Positions 44,513-53,460 are shown, numbered from the stretch's first letter. The stretch: DNA of 64,000 bases from an uncultured Jannaschia sp. (GCF_947494055.1 NZ_CANLTR010000007.1:1-64000); one strand, 5' to 3'. Translations and numbers: made by a program. Notes: a model not told the origin generated them from the letters alone.

Positions 44513-45578
44513 GGCGGGCCTGCCCTGCCTCTGGATGCGCGGCGGCACGTCGAAGGGCGCGGTGTTCCTGGCCCGCGACCTGCCCGCCGACCCCGCCGAC
44601 CGCGACTCGCTCCTGCTGCGGATCATGGGCTCCCCCGACCCGGCCCAGATCGACGGCATCGGCGGGGCCGATCCGCTGACCTCCAAGGTGGCGGTGATCT
44701 CGCCCTCGGCGGACGCGGCGGCGGATGTCGACTACCTCTTCCTGCAGGTCTTCGTCGACCGCCCGCTGGTGTCGGACGCGCAGGGCTGCGGCAACATGCT
44801 GGCCGCCATCGGCCCCGCCGCCATCCATCGGGGCCTCGTTGCGTCCGTAGACGGCGAGACCGAACTCCGCATCCGCATGGTCAATACCGGCGAGGTCGCG
44901 ACCGCGCGCATCGCCACGCCGGGCGGGCGCGTCGCCTACGGTGGCGACGCGGCGATCGACGGCGTGCCCGGATGCCATGCCGCGGTGCCGCTGATGTTCG
45001 ACGACGTCGCCGGCTCGATGTGCGGCGCGCTCTTGCCCACAGGCAAGGTGGTGGACCGGGTCGGCGGGCACGACTGCACCCTGATCGACAACGGAATGCC
45101 CTGCGTCATCCTGCGGGCCTCGGATCTCGGGATCGAGGGCACGGAGGATCGCGCGGCACTCGATGCCGATACGGGCCTGAAGGACCGGATCGAGGCGATC
45201 CGGCTGGCGGCGGGGCCGCGGATGAACCTCGGGGACGTCGCGGAGAAATCCGTCCCGAAGATGATCCTCGTCTCGCCCCCCCGCGCAGGGGGCGTCGTCG
45301 GCACGCGCGCCTTCATTCCGCACCGATGCCACGCCAGCATCGGCGTCTTCGCCGCCATCACGGTGGCGACGGCCTGCACGCTCGACGGATCGCCCGCCGC
45401 CGCGCTCGCGGCCCTGCCCGACGGCGACACGTTCCGCGTCGAGCATCCGTCCGGCGCGGCGGAGGTCCTGATCGAACGCGACGGAACGGGCCGCGTAATC
45501 CGCACCGGCACCGTGCGCACCGCCCGCCTCCTCATGGACGGCATCGTCTACCCGGCGCCCGGACGAGCCTCGGTCTAG
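44505..45578 (+). CDS. galD: 4-oxalomesaconate tautomerase (PrpF family)
   Basis: A 357-residue PrpF/diaminopimelate epimerase-fold isomerase. [19 protein letters not shown] at the N-terminus, [37 protein letters not shown] with the usual Cys-Gly region, and [20 protein letters not shown] are typical. In Pseudomonas putida GalD interconverts keto and enol forms of 4-oxalomesaconate, supplying the substrate of GalB. Start is the ATG at 44505, overlapping galC by 8 bp. Together these genes give a lower pathway without an upper dioxygenase in view. Confidence 0.88.
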   Translation: MNEAGLPCLWMRGGTSKGAVFLARDLPADPADRDSLLLRIMGSPDPAQIDGIGGADPLTSKVAVISPSADAAADVDYLFLQVFVDRPLVSDAQGCGNMLAAIGPAAIHRGLVASVDGETELRIRMVNTGEVATARIATPGGRVAYGGDAAIDGVPGCHAAVPLMFDDVAGSMCGALLPTGKVVDRVGGHDCTLIDNGMPCVILRASDLGIEGTEDRAALDADTGLKDRIEAIRLAAGPRMNLGDVAEKSVPKMILVSPPRAGGVVGTRAFIPHRCHASIGVFAAITVATACTLDGSPAAALAALPDGDTFRVEHPSGAAEVLIERDGTGRVIRTGTVRTARLLMDGIVYPAPGRASV

Positions 45579-45795
45579 GCCGGGTCCCGTGCGCTCCGTG
45601 TCCGCCGGTCGTCGGCGCCGCGACGGACGATGGAACCGCGCCGGTCCCGTCGCATCAGCCCTGTTCCACGACCCGTCCGCCCTGCCGCAGGTCTCCGAGG
45701 ACGCCACGGCTCGACTCCGCCGTCCGCCGCGTTAGAAGCGCGGCGCCGCCCTTCGCCACCCTGCCGAGGGGCCGTCACGAAGGAGAGATCCCCGA

Positions 45796-46707
45796 ATGAC
45801 CGCAGACCTCATCGACATCCATCCCGACGTCCGGGCGGCGCTCGACGCGGGCCGCGCCGTGGTCGCGCTGGAATCGACCATCGTCACCCACGGCATGCCG
45901 CATCCCCGGAACGTCGAGACCGCCCGCGCCGTCGAGGACGACATCCGGGCCGAAGGCGCCGTTCCGGCCACCATCGCGGTGCTCGACGGGCGGCCCAGGG
46001 TCGGGCTGTCGGCGGCCGATCTCGACGCGCTCGTCGCCCGCCCGGACGTCGCCAAGGCCTCGGGCCGCGACCTCGCCGCGATCATGGCGCGCGGCGGCAG
46101 CGCGGGCACGACCGTCTCCTGCACGATGCGGCTCGCCGCGCTCGCGGGCATCCGCGTCTTCGCCACCGGCGGCGTGGGCGGCGTGCATCGCGGCGCGGAG
46201 GAGACGTGGGACGTGTCGGCCGACCTGGCGGAACTCGGCCGGACCGAGGTCGCGGTCGTCTGCGCCGGGGTGAAGTCGATCCTCGACATCCCGAAGACGC
46301 TCGAAGTGCTGGAGAGCCAGCGCGTGCCGGTCATCGCCTACGGCACCGACGCCTTCCCCGCCTTCTACGCCCGCGACAGCGGCAAACGCGCCGACCACCG
46401 CCTCGACACGCCGGAGGAGATCGCGCGGGCGGTGGACCTTCATCTCCGCCTCGGCTCCGGCACCGGCCTGCTGATCGCCAACCCGGTCCCGGAGGCGGAC
46501 GCGCTCGCACCCGCCGAGATCGACGGCATCATCGCGGAGGCCATCGACGCGGCCGCGACGCAGGGCGTGTCGCGCAAGGATCTCACCCCATTCCTGCTCG
46601 AGCGGATCGCGACCCGGTCGGAGGGCCGCAGCCTCGCCACGAACATCGCGCTGGTGCGGAACAACGCCCGCCTCGCGGCGCGGATCGCCGTCGAGCTCGC
46701 CGGCTGA
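45796..46707 (+). CDS. psuG: Pseudouridine-5'-phosphate glycosidase
   Basis: A 303-residue enzyme that splits pseudouridine 5'-phosphate into uracil and ribose 5-phosphate. Family motifs: VALESTIVTHGMPHPRNVET, GSAGTTVSCTMRLAALAGIR, RVFATGGVGGVHRGAEETWD, and GLLIANPVPEADALAPAEID. Length is typical. Ribosome site GGAGAG lies about 8 bp upstream. The usual partner kinase psuK is absent from the adjacent genes. Downstream is a large nested inverted repeat. Confidence 0.95.
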   Translation: MTADLIDIHPDVRAALDAGRAVVALESTIVTHGMPHPRNVETARAVEDDIRAEGAVPATIAVLDGRPRVGLSAADLDALVARPDVAKASGRDLAAIMARGGSAGTTVSCTMRLAALAGIRVFATGGVGGVHRGAEETWDVSADLAELGRTEVAVVCAGVKSILDIPKTLEVLESQRVPVIAYGTDAFPAFYARDSGKRADHRLDTPEEIARAVDLHLRLGSGTGLLIANPVPEADALAPAEIDGIIAEAIDAAATQGVSRKDLTPFLLERIATRSEGRSLATNIALVRNNARLAARIAVELAG

Positions 46708-47126
46708 GCGCCGAAGACGAGACGCCAGAATCCGAAGCAGCCTTATGGCTGAGAGTCGATCAGGGCAGCCCCCGGCCGCGGGTGGGGGCAAAGCCCCCGC
46801 CCTGGGGGGCGGACGGGGGCTGCCCGGCGTTGCCGCCGGGCGAACCGATCGCTGAATTAAGCCATGGCTGCGGTCATTGCGTCGTAGAGAGCGCCATTCG
46901 CCATGGCCCGTCGTTTCCGCGTCGTGACGAGAACGACCCTCGAATCCATCCCGTCAGCTGATGCGACCCTTCGGCAAATCGGCGGCGACTCCTTCCCGCC
47001 CGCCGCCGGACCCTGCCCTTGTCGTCTCTATCCTCCGCCGCCTTCCCACCCGCCTGACCCACCGGGCTGGACCCCGCATGCCCGATGCGGTCAGGTAGCG
47101 TCCGACATCCCGAAAAGGAGCCTCCC
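46708..47126. other. Intergenic region with structured GC-rich element
   Basis: About 420 bp without a gene. The first half contains the nested inverted repeat annotated at 46763-46841; the second half is plain sequence ahead of the aminotransferase with an AAAAGGAG ribosome site near 47114-47121. Confidence 0.6.
46763..46841. repeat. Nested inverted repeat element downstream of psuG
   Basis: Outer arms GGGCAGCCCCC (46763-46773) and GGGGGCTGCCC (46815-46825) are an 11-bp perfect inverted repeat. Inside lies GGGGGC-AAA-GCCCCC (46784-46798). A second hairpin, GCCCGGCG-TTGC-CGCCGGGC (46822-46841), overlaps the right arm. The GGGGGCTTTGCCCCC core on the minus strand is a type I recall as common between Rhodobacterales genes. 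It may end or stabilise the psuG transcript. Confidence 0.7.
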
Positions 47127-48275
47127 ATGCAAATCGAGCCGTTCGGCGTCGAGATATGGATGAACGCGCACGAGAACGATTGCGCCATCAATCTCGCCGA
47201 GACCTGCGTGTCGAGCCTAACGCTGGACGAGCTCCTGCGCCTGACGGGCCGAAACGCCGACGCGCTGGCGGAGCTTCTGCCGCGCAAACTGGGCTACGGC
47301 GCGATCGAGGGCTCCGACCGCCTGCGCGACGCGATCGCCGCCCTCTACGCGGATGCGACCCGCCACGACGTGATCGTCGCGCACGGCACCGCCGGCGCGA
47401 ACGCCCTCGTCTGGCAGGCGATGGTGGGCGCAGGCGACCGGGTCGTGAGCCTCGTGCCGACCTACCAGCAGCATGTCTCGATCCCCGAGAGCCTCGGCGC
47501 CGAGGTCGTCCGGTTCCCGCTCCGCGCCGAGGAGGACTGGCTGCCCGACACGGACGCCCTCGCCCGCGCGGTGACGCCGGGCACGCGCATGGTCGCGCTG
47601 ACCAACCCCAACAACCCGACCGGCGCGCTGATCGACCGGGCGGGGCTCGAACGGATCGTGGAGATCGCACGCGCGGCCGGCGCCTGGCTTCTCGTCGACG
47701 AGGTCTATCGCGGCACGGCGCAGGACGACGATTCCATCGGGCCGTCGGTCGTGGACCTCTACGAGCGGGGCATCTCGACGGCCGGCATGTCCAAGGCCTT
47801 CGCGCTCGCCGGGCTCCGGCTCGGCTGGGTCGTGGGGCCCGAGGAGGTCCGCACGGCGGTATCGCGGCACCGCGACTACAACACGATCTCGGTCGGCCTG
47901 ATCGACGACCACCTCGCCGCGCTCGCGCTCGAAAGCGCCGACCGCGTGCTCGACCGCTCGCGGCGCATCACGCGGGGCAACCTCGCATTGATCGACATGT
48001 GGATCGGGTCGGAGCCGCATCTCGACTGGGTGCGCCCGCGCGCCGGAACGACAGCGCTCGTGGCCTACGACCTCGACCTGTCCTCCGAGCGCTTCTGCCT
48101 CGACCTGCTGGCCGAGGAAGGCGTGCTCTTCACCCCCGGCTCGGCGATGGGGATGGAGGGATATGTCCGCATCGGCTTCGCCAACGACCCCGCGGCGCTG
48201 GAAGCCGGCCTGCCGCGGGTCTCGGCCTTCCTCGCGCGGCATGCGGGAGAACGGGCCACGCTGCGCGCGGGATAG
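47127..48275 (+). CDS. PLP-dependent class I/II aminotransferase
   Basis: A 382-residue fold type I enzyme. KLGYGAIEGSDRLRDAIAAL at the N-terminal side, substrate and phosphate regions in VALTNPNNPTGALID and LLVDEVYRG, and the PLP Lys in STAGMSKAFALAGLRLGWV. C-terminal VLFTPGSAMGMEGYVRIGFA closes the small domain. Substrate unclear: general similarity to broad aminotransferases; it lies alone between psuG and the MoxR gene. Start ATG 47127 has AAAAGGAG 6 bp upstream. Confidence 0.88.
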   Translation: MQIEPFGVEIWMNAHENDCAINLAETCVSSLTLDELLRLTGRNADALAELLPRKLGYGAIEGSDRLRDAIAALYADATRHDVIVAHGTAGANALVWQAMVGAGDRVVSLVPTYQQHVSIPESLGAEVVRFPLRAEEDWLPDTDALARAVTPGTRMVALTNPNNPTGALIDRAGLERIVEIARAAGAWLLVDEVYRGTAQDDDSIGPSVVDLYERGISTAGMSKAFALAGLRLGWVVGPEEVRTAVSRHRDYNTISVGLIDDHLAALALESADRVLDRSRRITRGNLALIDMWIGSEPHLDWVRPRAGTTALVAYDLDLSSERFCLDLLAEEGVLFTPGSAMGMEGYVRIGFANDPAALEAGLPRVSAFLARHAGERATLRAG

Positions 48276-48399
48276 GATGTGCGCGACGGATCCGGCTCGG
48301 CCCCACAGGACGAGAGGGCAACCCCGGGCAGCGAACGGGGGAGAAGCCCCGCCCACGGGGGCGGACCGGCGCGGCCTCGGACCTATCCCACACCTGTGC

Positions 48400-48432
48400 C
48401 ACAGCCGTAACACAGCCATAACACAGCGGTAA
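48400..48432. repeat. 11-bp tandem repeat, three units
   Basis: CACAGCCGTAA, CACAGCCATAA and CACAGCGGTAA follow head to tail, continued by a fourth CAC and preceded by a degenerate unit (CACACCTGTGC, 48389-48399). The 11-bp period is near one DNA turn. It lies between convergent aminotransferase and MoxR stops, ending 13 bp before the MoxR stop codon. Function unknown. Confidence 0.6.
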
Positions 48433-48445
48433 CACGCCCCTCCCG

Positions 48446-49339
48446 TCAGCCGATCTCGGCACGCACCTCGTCGAGGATGCGCTTCGCCTCCGACCCCTGC
48501 AGCCGCTGGATGTCGTCCTGATACTTCAGCAAGGCGCCCAGCGTGTCGGCGATCACCTCCGGGGAGAGGTCGATCACGTCGAGCGCCAGCAGGCACTTGG
48601 CCCAGTCGATCGTCTCCGCCACGCCCGGCCGCTTGAACAGATCCTCGCCCCGCAGACGCTGCACGAAGGCCACGACCTCCCGGCTCAGGCGCTCCGCCGC
48701 CTCGGGCGCGCGGGCAGCGAGGATCTCCATCTCGCGGGCATGGTCGGGGTAGTCCACCCAGTGATAAAGACACCGTCTTTTCAAGGCGTCATGCACCTCG
48801 CGCGTGCGGTTCGAGGTGAGGATCACGATCGGCGGCGCGGGCGCCTTCACGGTCCCGGTCTCGGGGATCGTGACCTGATGATCCGACAGCGCCTCGAGCA
48901 AAAACGCCTCGAACGGCGCGTCGGTGCGGTCGATCTCGTCGATCAGCAGGACCGGCGGTCCGCCCGGCTGCGGCCGCATCGCCTCGAGCAAGGGGCGCGC
49001 GATCAGGAAGTCGTCGGAGAACAGGTCGGGCGGCGCGGTCTGCGTGGCCTCCGCCCGGCGGATCGCCACCATCTGCGCGGCGAAGTTCCACTCGTAGACC
49101 GCCGAATGCGCGTCGAGCCCCTCGTAGCATTGCAACCGGATCAGCCGCCGCCCGAGCGTCGCGGCGAGCGCCTTGGCGATCTCGGTCTTGCCGGTCCCCG
49201 CTTCGCCTTCGAGGAAGATCGGCCGGTCGAGCGCGAGCGCGAGGAACACCACCGTCGCGAGCGCTCGCCCGCAAACGTAGTCCTGTTCCGCGAGCCGCGC
49301 CTGCACGTCGTCGATCGAGTCCATCGGCGCATGGGGCAT
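48446..49339 (-). CDS. MoxR-family AAA+ ATPase (CoxD-like)
   Basis: A 297-residue AAA+ ATPase. Walker A EGEAGTGKTEIAKALA, Walker B VLLIDEIDRTDAPFEAFLLE, sensor 1 PIVILTSNRTREVHD, and DALKRRCLYHWVDYPDHARE are intact. MoxR/CoxD proteins usually work with a von Willebrand A protein to insert metal cofactors or remodel complexes. Here no VWA gene follows: 3' of it come tandem repeats and a convergent gene. Start chosen at ATG 49337-49339 (MPHAPMDSIDDV); the Met six residues in is an alternative. Divergent from gcdH. Confidence 0.88.
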   Translation of the reverse strand: MPHAPMDSIDDVQARLAEQDYVCGRALATVVFLALALDRPIFLEGEAGTGKTEIAKALAATLGRRLIRLQCYEGLDAHSAVYEWNFAAQMVAIRRAEATQTAPPDLFSDDFLIARPLLEAMRPQPGGPPVLLIDEIDRTDAPFEAFLLEALSDHQVTIPETGTVKAPAPPIVILTSNRTREVHDALKRRCLYHWVDYPDHAREMEILAARAPEAAERLSREVVAFVQRLRGEDLFKRPGVAETIDWAKCLLALDVIDLSPEVIADTLGALLKYQDDIQRLQGSEAKRILDEVRAEIG

Positions 49340-49416
49340 GAGCGGACCCGTGCGGTCAAGCCGCGTTGCCGTCGCGCATTCGGGGGCGTATCTGAGAGCA
49401 AACGGAGGACGATGCC

Positions 49417-50631
49417 ATGAAGGATACGGCAACCGAGGGCCGCGGCCCGGATCTGGGACAGTTCGACTGGGCCGACCCGTTCCGTCTGGAGGATCAGCTC
49501 ACCGAGGAGGAGCGGATGCTGCGCGACGCGGCGGGCGCCTTCGCGCAGGGCGAGCTGGCCCCCGTCGTCCGCGACGCCTACCGCGACGAGCTCGACGCGC
49601 CGGAACTGTTCGCCAAGATGGGCGCGGCCGGTCTGCTCGGCGTGACGATCCCGGAGGAATACGGCGGGCTCGGCTCGGACTACGTGACCTACGGCCTCGT
49701 CGCGCGAGAGATCGAGCGCGTCGATTCCGGCTACCGGTCAATGATGTCGGTGCAATCCTCGCTCGTGATGTACCCGATCCACGCCTACGGGTCCGAGGAG
49801 CAGCGGCGGAAATATTTGCCCGGTCTCGCGGCGGGCGACCTGATCGGCTGCTTCGGCCTGACCGAGCCGGATGCCGGCTCCGACCCGGCGAGCATGAAGA
49901 CGCGCGCGGTGAAGACCGAGAGCGGCTACCGGATCGACGGTGCGAAGATGTGGATCTCGAACGCGCCTTTCGCCGACGTCTTCGTCGTCTGGGCCAAGTC
50001 CGACGCGCATGACGGCAAGATCCGCGGCTTCGTGCTCGAGAAGGGCATGACGGGGCTCAGCGCGCCCCGGATCAAGGGCAAGCAGAGCCTCCGCGCCTCG
50101 ACCACGGGCGAGATCGTCATGGACGGCGTCGAGGTCGGCGAGGACGCGCTCCTGCCGAACGTGCAGGGGCTGAAGGGCCCGTTCGGCTGCCTCAACCGGG
50201 CACGCTACGGCATCGCCTGGGGCGTGATGGGCGCGGCGGAAACCTGCTGGCACGCGGCGCGGCGATACGGGCTCGATCGCAAGCAGTTCGGCCGGCCGCT
50301 CGCGCAGACGCAGCTGTTCCAGAAGAAGCTGGCCGACATGCAGACCGAGATCGCCTTCGGCCTGCAGGGCGCCTTGCAGGCGGGTCGGTTGCTGGACGCG
50401 GGAAAGGCTGCGCCGGAGCTGATCTCGATGATCAAGCGCAACAATTGCGGCAAGGCGCTCGACGTGGCGCGACTGGCGCGCGACATGCATGGCGGCAACG
50501 GCATCTCCGAGGAATATCCGGTGATCCGCCACATGATGAACCTTGAGACGGTGAACACCTACGAGGGCACCCACGACGTCCATGCCCTGATCCTCGGCCG
50601 CGCGCAGACGGGGCTGCAGGCGTTCTTCTGA
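49417..50631 (+). CDS. gcdH: Glutaryl-CoA dehydrogenase
   Basis: A 404-residue acyl-CoA dehydrogenase. [24 protein letters not shown] signature [34 protein letters not shown], and C-terminal [20 protein letters not shown] and [16 protein letters not shown], which carries the catalytic Glu and is typical of GcdH. It oxidatively decarboxylates glutaryl-CoA to crotonyl-CoA in lysine, tryptophan and benzoate degradation, using FAD. No CoA-transferase neighbour is seen here. Confidence 0.93.
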   Translation: MKDTATEGRGPDLGQFDWADPFRLEDQLTEEERMLRDAAGAFAQGELAPVVRDAYRDELDAPELFAKMGAAGLLGVTIPEEYGGLGSDYVTYGLVAREIERVDSGYRSMMSVQSSLVMYPIHAYGSEEQRRKYLPGLAAGDLIGCFGLTEPDAGSDPASMKTRAVKTESGYRIDGAKMWISNAPFADVFVVWAKSDAHDGKIRGFVLEKGMTGLSAPRIKGKQSLRASTTGEIVMDGVEVGEDALLPNVQGLKGPFGCLNRARYGIAWGVMGAAETCWHAARRYGLDRKQFGRPLAQTQLFQKKLADMQTEIAFGLQGALQAGRLLDAGKAAPELISMIKRNNCGKALDVARLARDMHGGNGISEEYPVIRHMMNLETVNTYEGTHDVHALILGRAQTGLQAFF

Positions 50632-50804
50632 CGTCAAACGAACCGGATCGCCGTCCCATCGGACCGGCGCGGATGGCGAGGGCGGCTTTGCGAAGAACGG
50701 CCCCTTTCAGGCTTCGTACGGCTCCGGACCGGTTGTATTTGCATGGAACTTCATCGGAACGTGTGCGTCGAGTTCGTATCTTGCAACGAAAAGGAGCCCA
50801 CACA

Positions 50805-51263
50805 ATGATGAAGCCCCTTGTAACGACCGCCCTCGCCGCCGCAATCGCCGGTGGCGCGCCCCTGGCCGCACTCGCGCAGGACGCGATGGCAGACATGTCC
50901 GACCTTATCCGGACGCGCGACATCACAGGCGGCCCGGTCTATTCGATCGCGGACCAGTACGACGACACCACCTGGATGGATACGGCGAACCGGGACGCGT
51001 ACAGCTACAACAACTACGCCTACGGCACCGATTACGCCCAGATCGGCGAGATCGAGGACATCGTGCTCGACGAAGGCGGCCAGATGGTCGGGATCGTCGC
51101 CGAAGTCGGTGGTTTTCTGGATATCGGCGACAAGCACGTGATGGTCCCGGTCGAGGACCTGCGCCTCGAAGCGGTGGACGACCAGACCTACAGCTACATC
51201 ACGCGGCTCAGCGAGGAGCAGCTCGAGGAGTTGCCCTCGGTCGACGAAGGCTGGTTCAACTGA
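50805..51263 (+). CDS. Secreted PRC-barrel domain protein
   Basis: A 152-residue protein with a signal peptide (LVTTALAAAIAGGAPLAALA, cleavage after ALA) and a C-terminal PRC-barrel-like region (TDYAQIGEIEDIVLDEGGQ, VGIVAEVGGFLDIGDKHVMV, PVEDLRLEAVDDQTYSYITR). Such small envelope proteins are common in Rhodobacterales and are often stress induced; exact role unknown. ATG at 50805 has AAAGGAG 9 bp upstream. It carries its own terminator. Confidence 0.85.
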   Translation: MMKPLVTTALAAAIAGGAPLAALAQDAMADMSDLIRTRDITGGPVYSIADQYDDTTWMDTANRDAYSYNNYAYGTDYAQIGEIEDIVLDEGGQMVGIVAEVGGFLDIGDKHVMVPVEDLRLEAVDDQTYSYITRLSEEQLEELPSVDEGWFN

Positions 51264-51284
51264 GCTAGTCCGACATCACGGATC

Positions 51285-51312
51285 GGGAGGGCTTCGGCCC
51301 TCCCTTTTCGTT
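51285..51312 (+). terminator. Rho-independent terminator after PRC-barrel gene
   Basis: GGGAGGGC-TTCG-GCCCTCCC (51285-51304, 8-bp stem with a UUCG loop) is followed by TTTTCGTTT. Classic intrinsic terminator 22 bp after the stop. Confidence 0.9.
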
Positions 51313-51341
51313 TCAGGCTTTCCAATCCGGACCCGGAACGA

Positions 51342-51911
51342 TCAGGCCCCGGCCTGCATCGCCTCGATTGAGATCATCACCTCGATCTCGTCGGAGACCA
51401 TCGGCGCGAAGGCGCCCGCGTCGAAGTCGGACCGCAGGACCGTCGCGCTGGCATCGAAGCCGAGCCACGGCTTGCCCTCCATCGGATGCTCCCCGGCCTG
51501 ATTGAGCTTCGTGTCGAGGACGACCTCCTGCGTGACGCCGTTGACGGTCAGGTCGCCGGTGATGAGCGCCGTGTCCTCCCCGGTGACCTCGATGCCGGTC
51601 GAGACGAAGCGGATGGCCTCGTTCTGGGAGGCGTCGAGGAAATCCTCGGTCATGAAATGCTCTTCCCGCGGCTGCCAGCCGGTGATCATCGACGCCGTGG
51701 GCATCGATACCTCCACAGAGGACGCGGCGGGGTCCTCGGCGTCGAACATGATCTCGCCCTCGAACCCGGAGAACATGCCGGTCGTGGTCGAGAAGCCGAG
51801 ATGCTCGTAGGTGAACACGACCTGGCTGTGCGCCGAGTCGAGCGTGTAGGCGACGGGTTCGGCGAAGCCGGGCGTCGCGAGGAAGAGTGCGGCGAGTGTG
51901 GTGCGGATCAC
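51342..51911 (-). CDS. YceI family periplasmic protein
   Basis: A 189-residue secreted lipocalin-like protein that binds polyisoprenoid lipids in known homologues. A signal peptide (IRTTLAALFLATPGFA) precedes YTLDSAHSQVVFTYEHLGFS and FDAEDPAASSVEVSMPTASM, EEHFMTEDFLDASQNEAIRF and TKLNQAGEHPMEGKPWLGFD. Start GTG 51909-51911 with GGAG 8 bp upstream. No cytochrome b561 partner is adjacent. Transcribed divergently from the rpsF unit. Confidence 0.9.
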   Translation of the reverse strand: MIRTTLAALFLATPGFAEPVAYTLDSAHSQVVFTYEHLGFSTTTGMFSGFEGEIMFDAEDPAASSVEVSMPTASMITGWQPREEHFMTEDFLDASQNEAIRFVSTGIEVTGEDTALITGDLTVNGVTQEVVLDTKLNQAGEHPMEGKPWLGFDASATVLRSDFDAGAFAPMVSDEIEVMISIEAMQAGA

Positions 51912-52037
51912 GATGATGTCTCCGGGTTCAGGAATGATTTTGCAACGTCCCGATACGCGATCGAGGGACGCGCCGGATAGACATCTGCACGAACAAGGTC
52001 TGTGCATGTCCGGTCGGTTCGCCGCGGACGCGGCCCC

Positions 52038-52065
52038 TTGCATGCCGTGCCCACGTCGCTATACG
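52038..52065 (+). promoter_or_regulatory. Candidate housekeeping promoter for rpsF operon
   Basis: TTGCAT (52038-52043) and TATACG (52060-52065) are separated by 16 bp, a good sigma-70-like match. Transcription would start near 52072 and leave a leader of nearly 100 nt before rpsF. Confidence 0.5.
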
Positions 52066-52105
52066 CGGCCCACCCGCCATGCACCCATTCCGCGTGGTCT
52101 CTCGT

Positions 52106-52134
52106 GTCCGGGGGGCGGGCCCTTTGCTCCGGAC
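52106..52134 (+). promoter_or_regulatory. Stem-loop in rpsF leader, possible S6:S18 autoregulatory site
   Basis: GTCCGG (52106-52111) can pair with CCGGAC (52129-52134) with a GC-rich loop, 34 nt before the rpsF start. Ribosomal S6:S18 leader RNAs are known in bacteria; the resemblance here is only positional and by stem shape. Confidence 0.3.
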
Positions 52135-52167
52135 TATGAAACGCGCGCCGACAAGACAGGAGTGAAC

Positions 52168-52521
52168 ATGCCGCTCTACGAGCATGTGATGATTTCGCGG
52201 CAGGATCTGTCCTCCGCGCAGGCCGAGGGCCTCGTCGAACATTTCAGCACCGTCCTCGCGGACAATGGCGGCACCGTCGTCGACAGCGAGTACTGGGGCG
52301 TCAAGACGATGGCCTACAAGATCAACAAGAACCGCAAGGGGCATTACGCCTTCCTGCGCACCGACGCCCCCTCGGACGCGGTGCACGAGATGGAGCGTCT
52401 CGCGCGGCTGCACGACGACGTCATGCGCGTGCTGACCGTGAAGGTCGACGCCCACGAGGAAGGTCCCTCGGTCCAGATGCAGAAGCGCGACGAGCGGGAT
52501 ACCCGCCGCGAGCGCCGGTAA
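52168..52521 (+). CDS. rpsF: 30S ribosomal protein S6
   Basis: A 117-residue ribosomal protein S6 (LYEHVMISRQDLSSAQAEGL, YWGVKTMAYKINKNRKGHY, EMERLARLHDDVMRVLTVKV). It binds 16S rRNA with S18 in the platform of the small subunit. ATG at 52168 with CAGGAG before it. First of rpsF-rpsR-rplI. Confidence 0.97.
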   Translation: MPLYEHVMISRQDLSSAQAEGLVEHFSTVLADNGGTVVDSEYWGVKTMAYKINKNRKGHYAFLRTDAPSDAVHEMERLARLHDDVMRVLTVKVDAHEEGPSVQMQKRDERDTRRERR

Positions 52522-52533
52522 GGAGAGCATATC

Positions 52534-52761
52534 ATGGCTGCAAAACCATTCTTCCGCCGTCGCAAGACCGATCCGTTCGAGGGCCCGAACGCGCCCAAGA
52601 TCGATTACAAGGACACTCGCCTGCTGCAACGCTACGTCAGCGAGCGCGGCAAGATCGTCCCGGCGCGCATCACCGCCGTCTCCGCCAAGAACCAGCGCCG
52701 CCTCGCCCGTGCGATCAAGCGCGCGCGGTTCCTGGCGCTCCTGCCCTATGCCGTGAAGTGA
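52534..52761 (+). CDS. rpsR: 30S ribosomal protein S18
   Basis: A 75-residue S18 with [20 protein letters not shown] and [20 protein letters not shown], the S18 signature. It lies 12 bp after rpsF and 10 bp before rplI. Confidence 0.97.
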   Translation: MAAKPFFRRRKTDPFEGPNAPKIDYKDTRLLQRYVSERGKIVPARITAVSAKNQRRLARAIKRARFLALLPYAVK

Positions 52762-52771
52762 GGAGAGCGAC

Positions 52772-53407
52772 ATGCAAGTGATCCTTCTGGAACGCGTGGC
52801 CAAGCTCGGCCAGATGGGCGAGGTCGTGGACGTCAAGCCCGGCTACGCCCGCAACTTCCTTCTGCCGCAAGGCAAGGCGCTCACCGCGTCGGATGCCAAC
52901 GTGAAGGCGTTCGAGGGCCGCAAGGCGCAACTCGAGGCCGACAACCTCGAAACGAAGAAGGAGGCCGACTCGATGGCCGCCCGCCTCAACGGCGAGCAGT
53001 TCGTCATCATCCGTCAGGCCTCCGATTCCGGCGCGCTCTACGGCTCCGTCACCACGCGCGACGCGGCCGAGGCGGCGACCGAGGCCGGCTATACCGTGAA
53101 CCGCGGGCAGGTCGCGCTCCAGCAGCCGATCAAGTATCTCGGCCTGCACAAGGTCACGGTGCGCCTGCACCCCGAGGTCGAGCTGGAAATCGAGCTGAAC
53201 GTCGCGCGCTCCCCCGAGGAGGCCGAGCTTCAGGCGTCGGGCAAGTCCATTCAGGATCTTGCGGCCGAGGAAGAGGCCGCGGCGGAATTCGAGATCTCCG
53301 AGCTGTTCGACGATATCGGCGGCGCTGCCGACGAATACGGCGACGACCGGAGCGGCCCGGTCCCCACGCCCGAAAGCGACACGGGCGGGGAAGAGCAGCC
53401 GAGCTGA
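52772..53407 (+). CDS. rplI: 50S ribosomal protein L9
   Basis: A 211-residue L9. Its N-terminal domain reads [20 protein letters not shown] and [20 protein letters not shown]; a connecting helix and C-terminal domain follow. The acidic C-terminal extension ([20 protein letters not shown] and beyond) makes it longer than the usual 150 residues, as in other alphaproteobacteria. Strong terminator behind it. Confidence 0.97.
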   Translation: MQVILLERVAKLGQMGEVVDVKPGYARNFLLPQGKALTASDANVKAFEGRKAQLEADNLETKKEADSMAARLNGEQFVIIRQASDSGALYGSVTTRDAAEAATEAGYTVNRGQVALQQPIKYLGLHKVTVRLHPEVELEIELNVARSPEEAELQASGKSIQDLAAEEEAAAEFEISELFDDIGGAADEYGDDRSGPVPTPESDTGGEEQPS

Positions 53408-53426
53408 TCCGATCCATCCGACAGGG

Positions 53427-53460
53427 AAAGGGCCGCCCCATCGGGCGGCCCTTTCTCGTT
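53427..53460 (+). terminator. Rho-independent terminator after rplI
   Basis: AAAGGGCCGCCC-CATC-GGGCGGCCCTTT (53427-53454) is followed by CTCGTTT. A 10- to 12-bp stem shortly after the rplI stop. Confidence 0.9.

Noticed and set aside
50745-50769. GGAAC-N17-GTC before the PRC-barrel gene, possible EcfG promoter
   Set aside because: The -10 element lacks the GTT core, and a second GGAAC has no partner; too weak to annotate.
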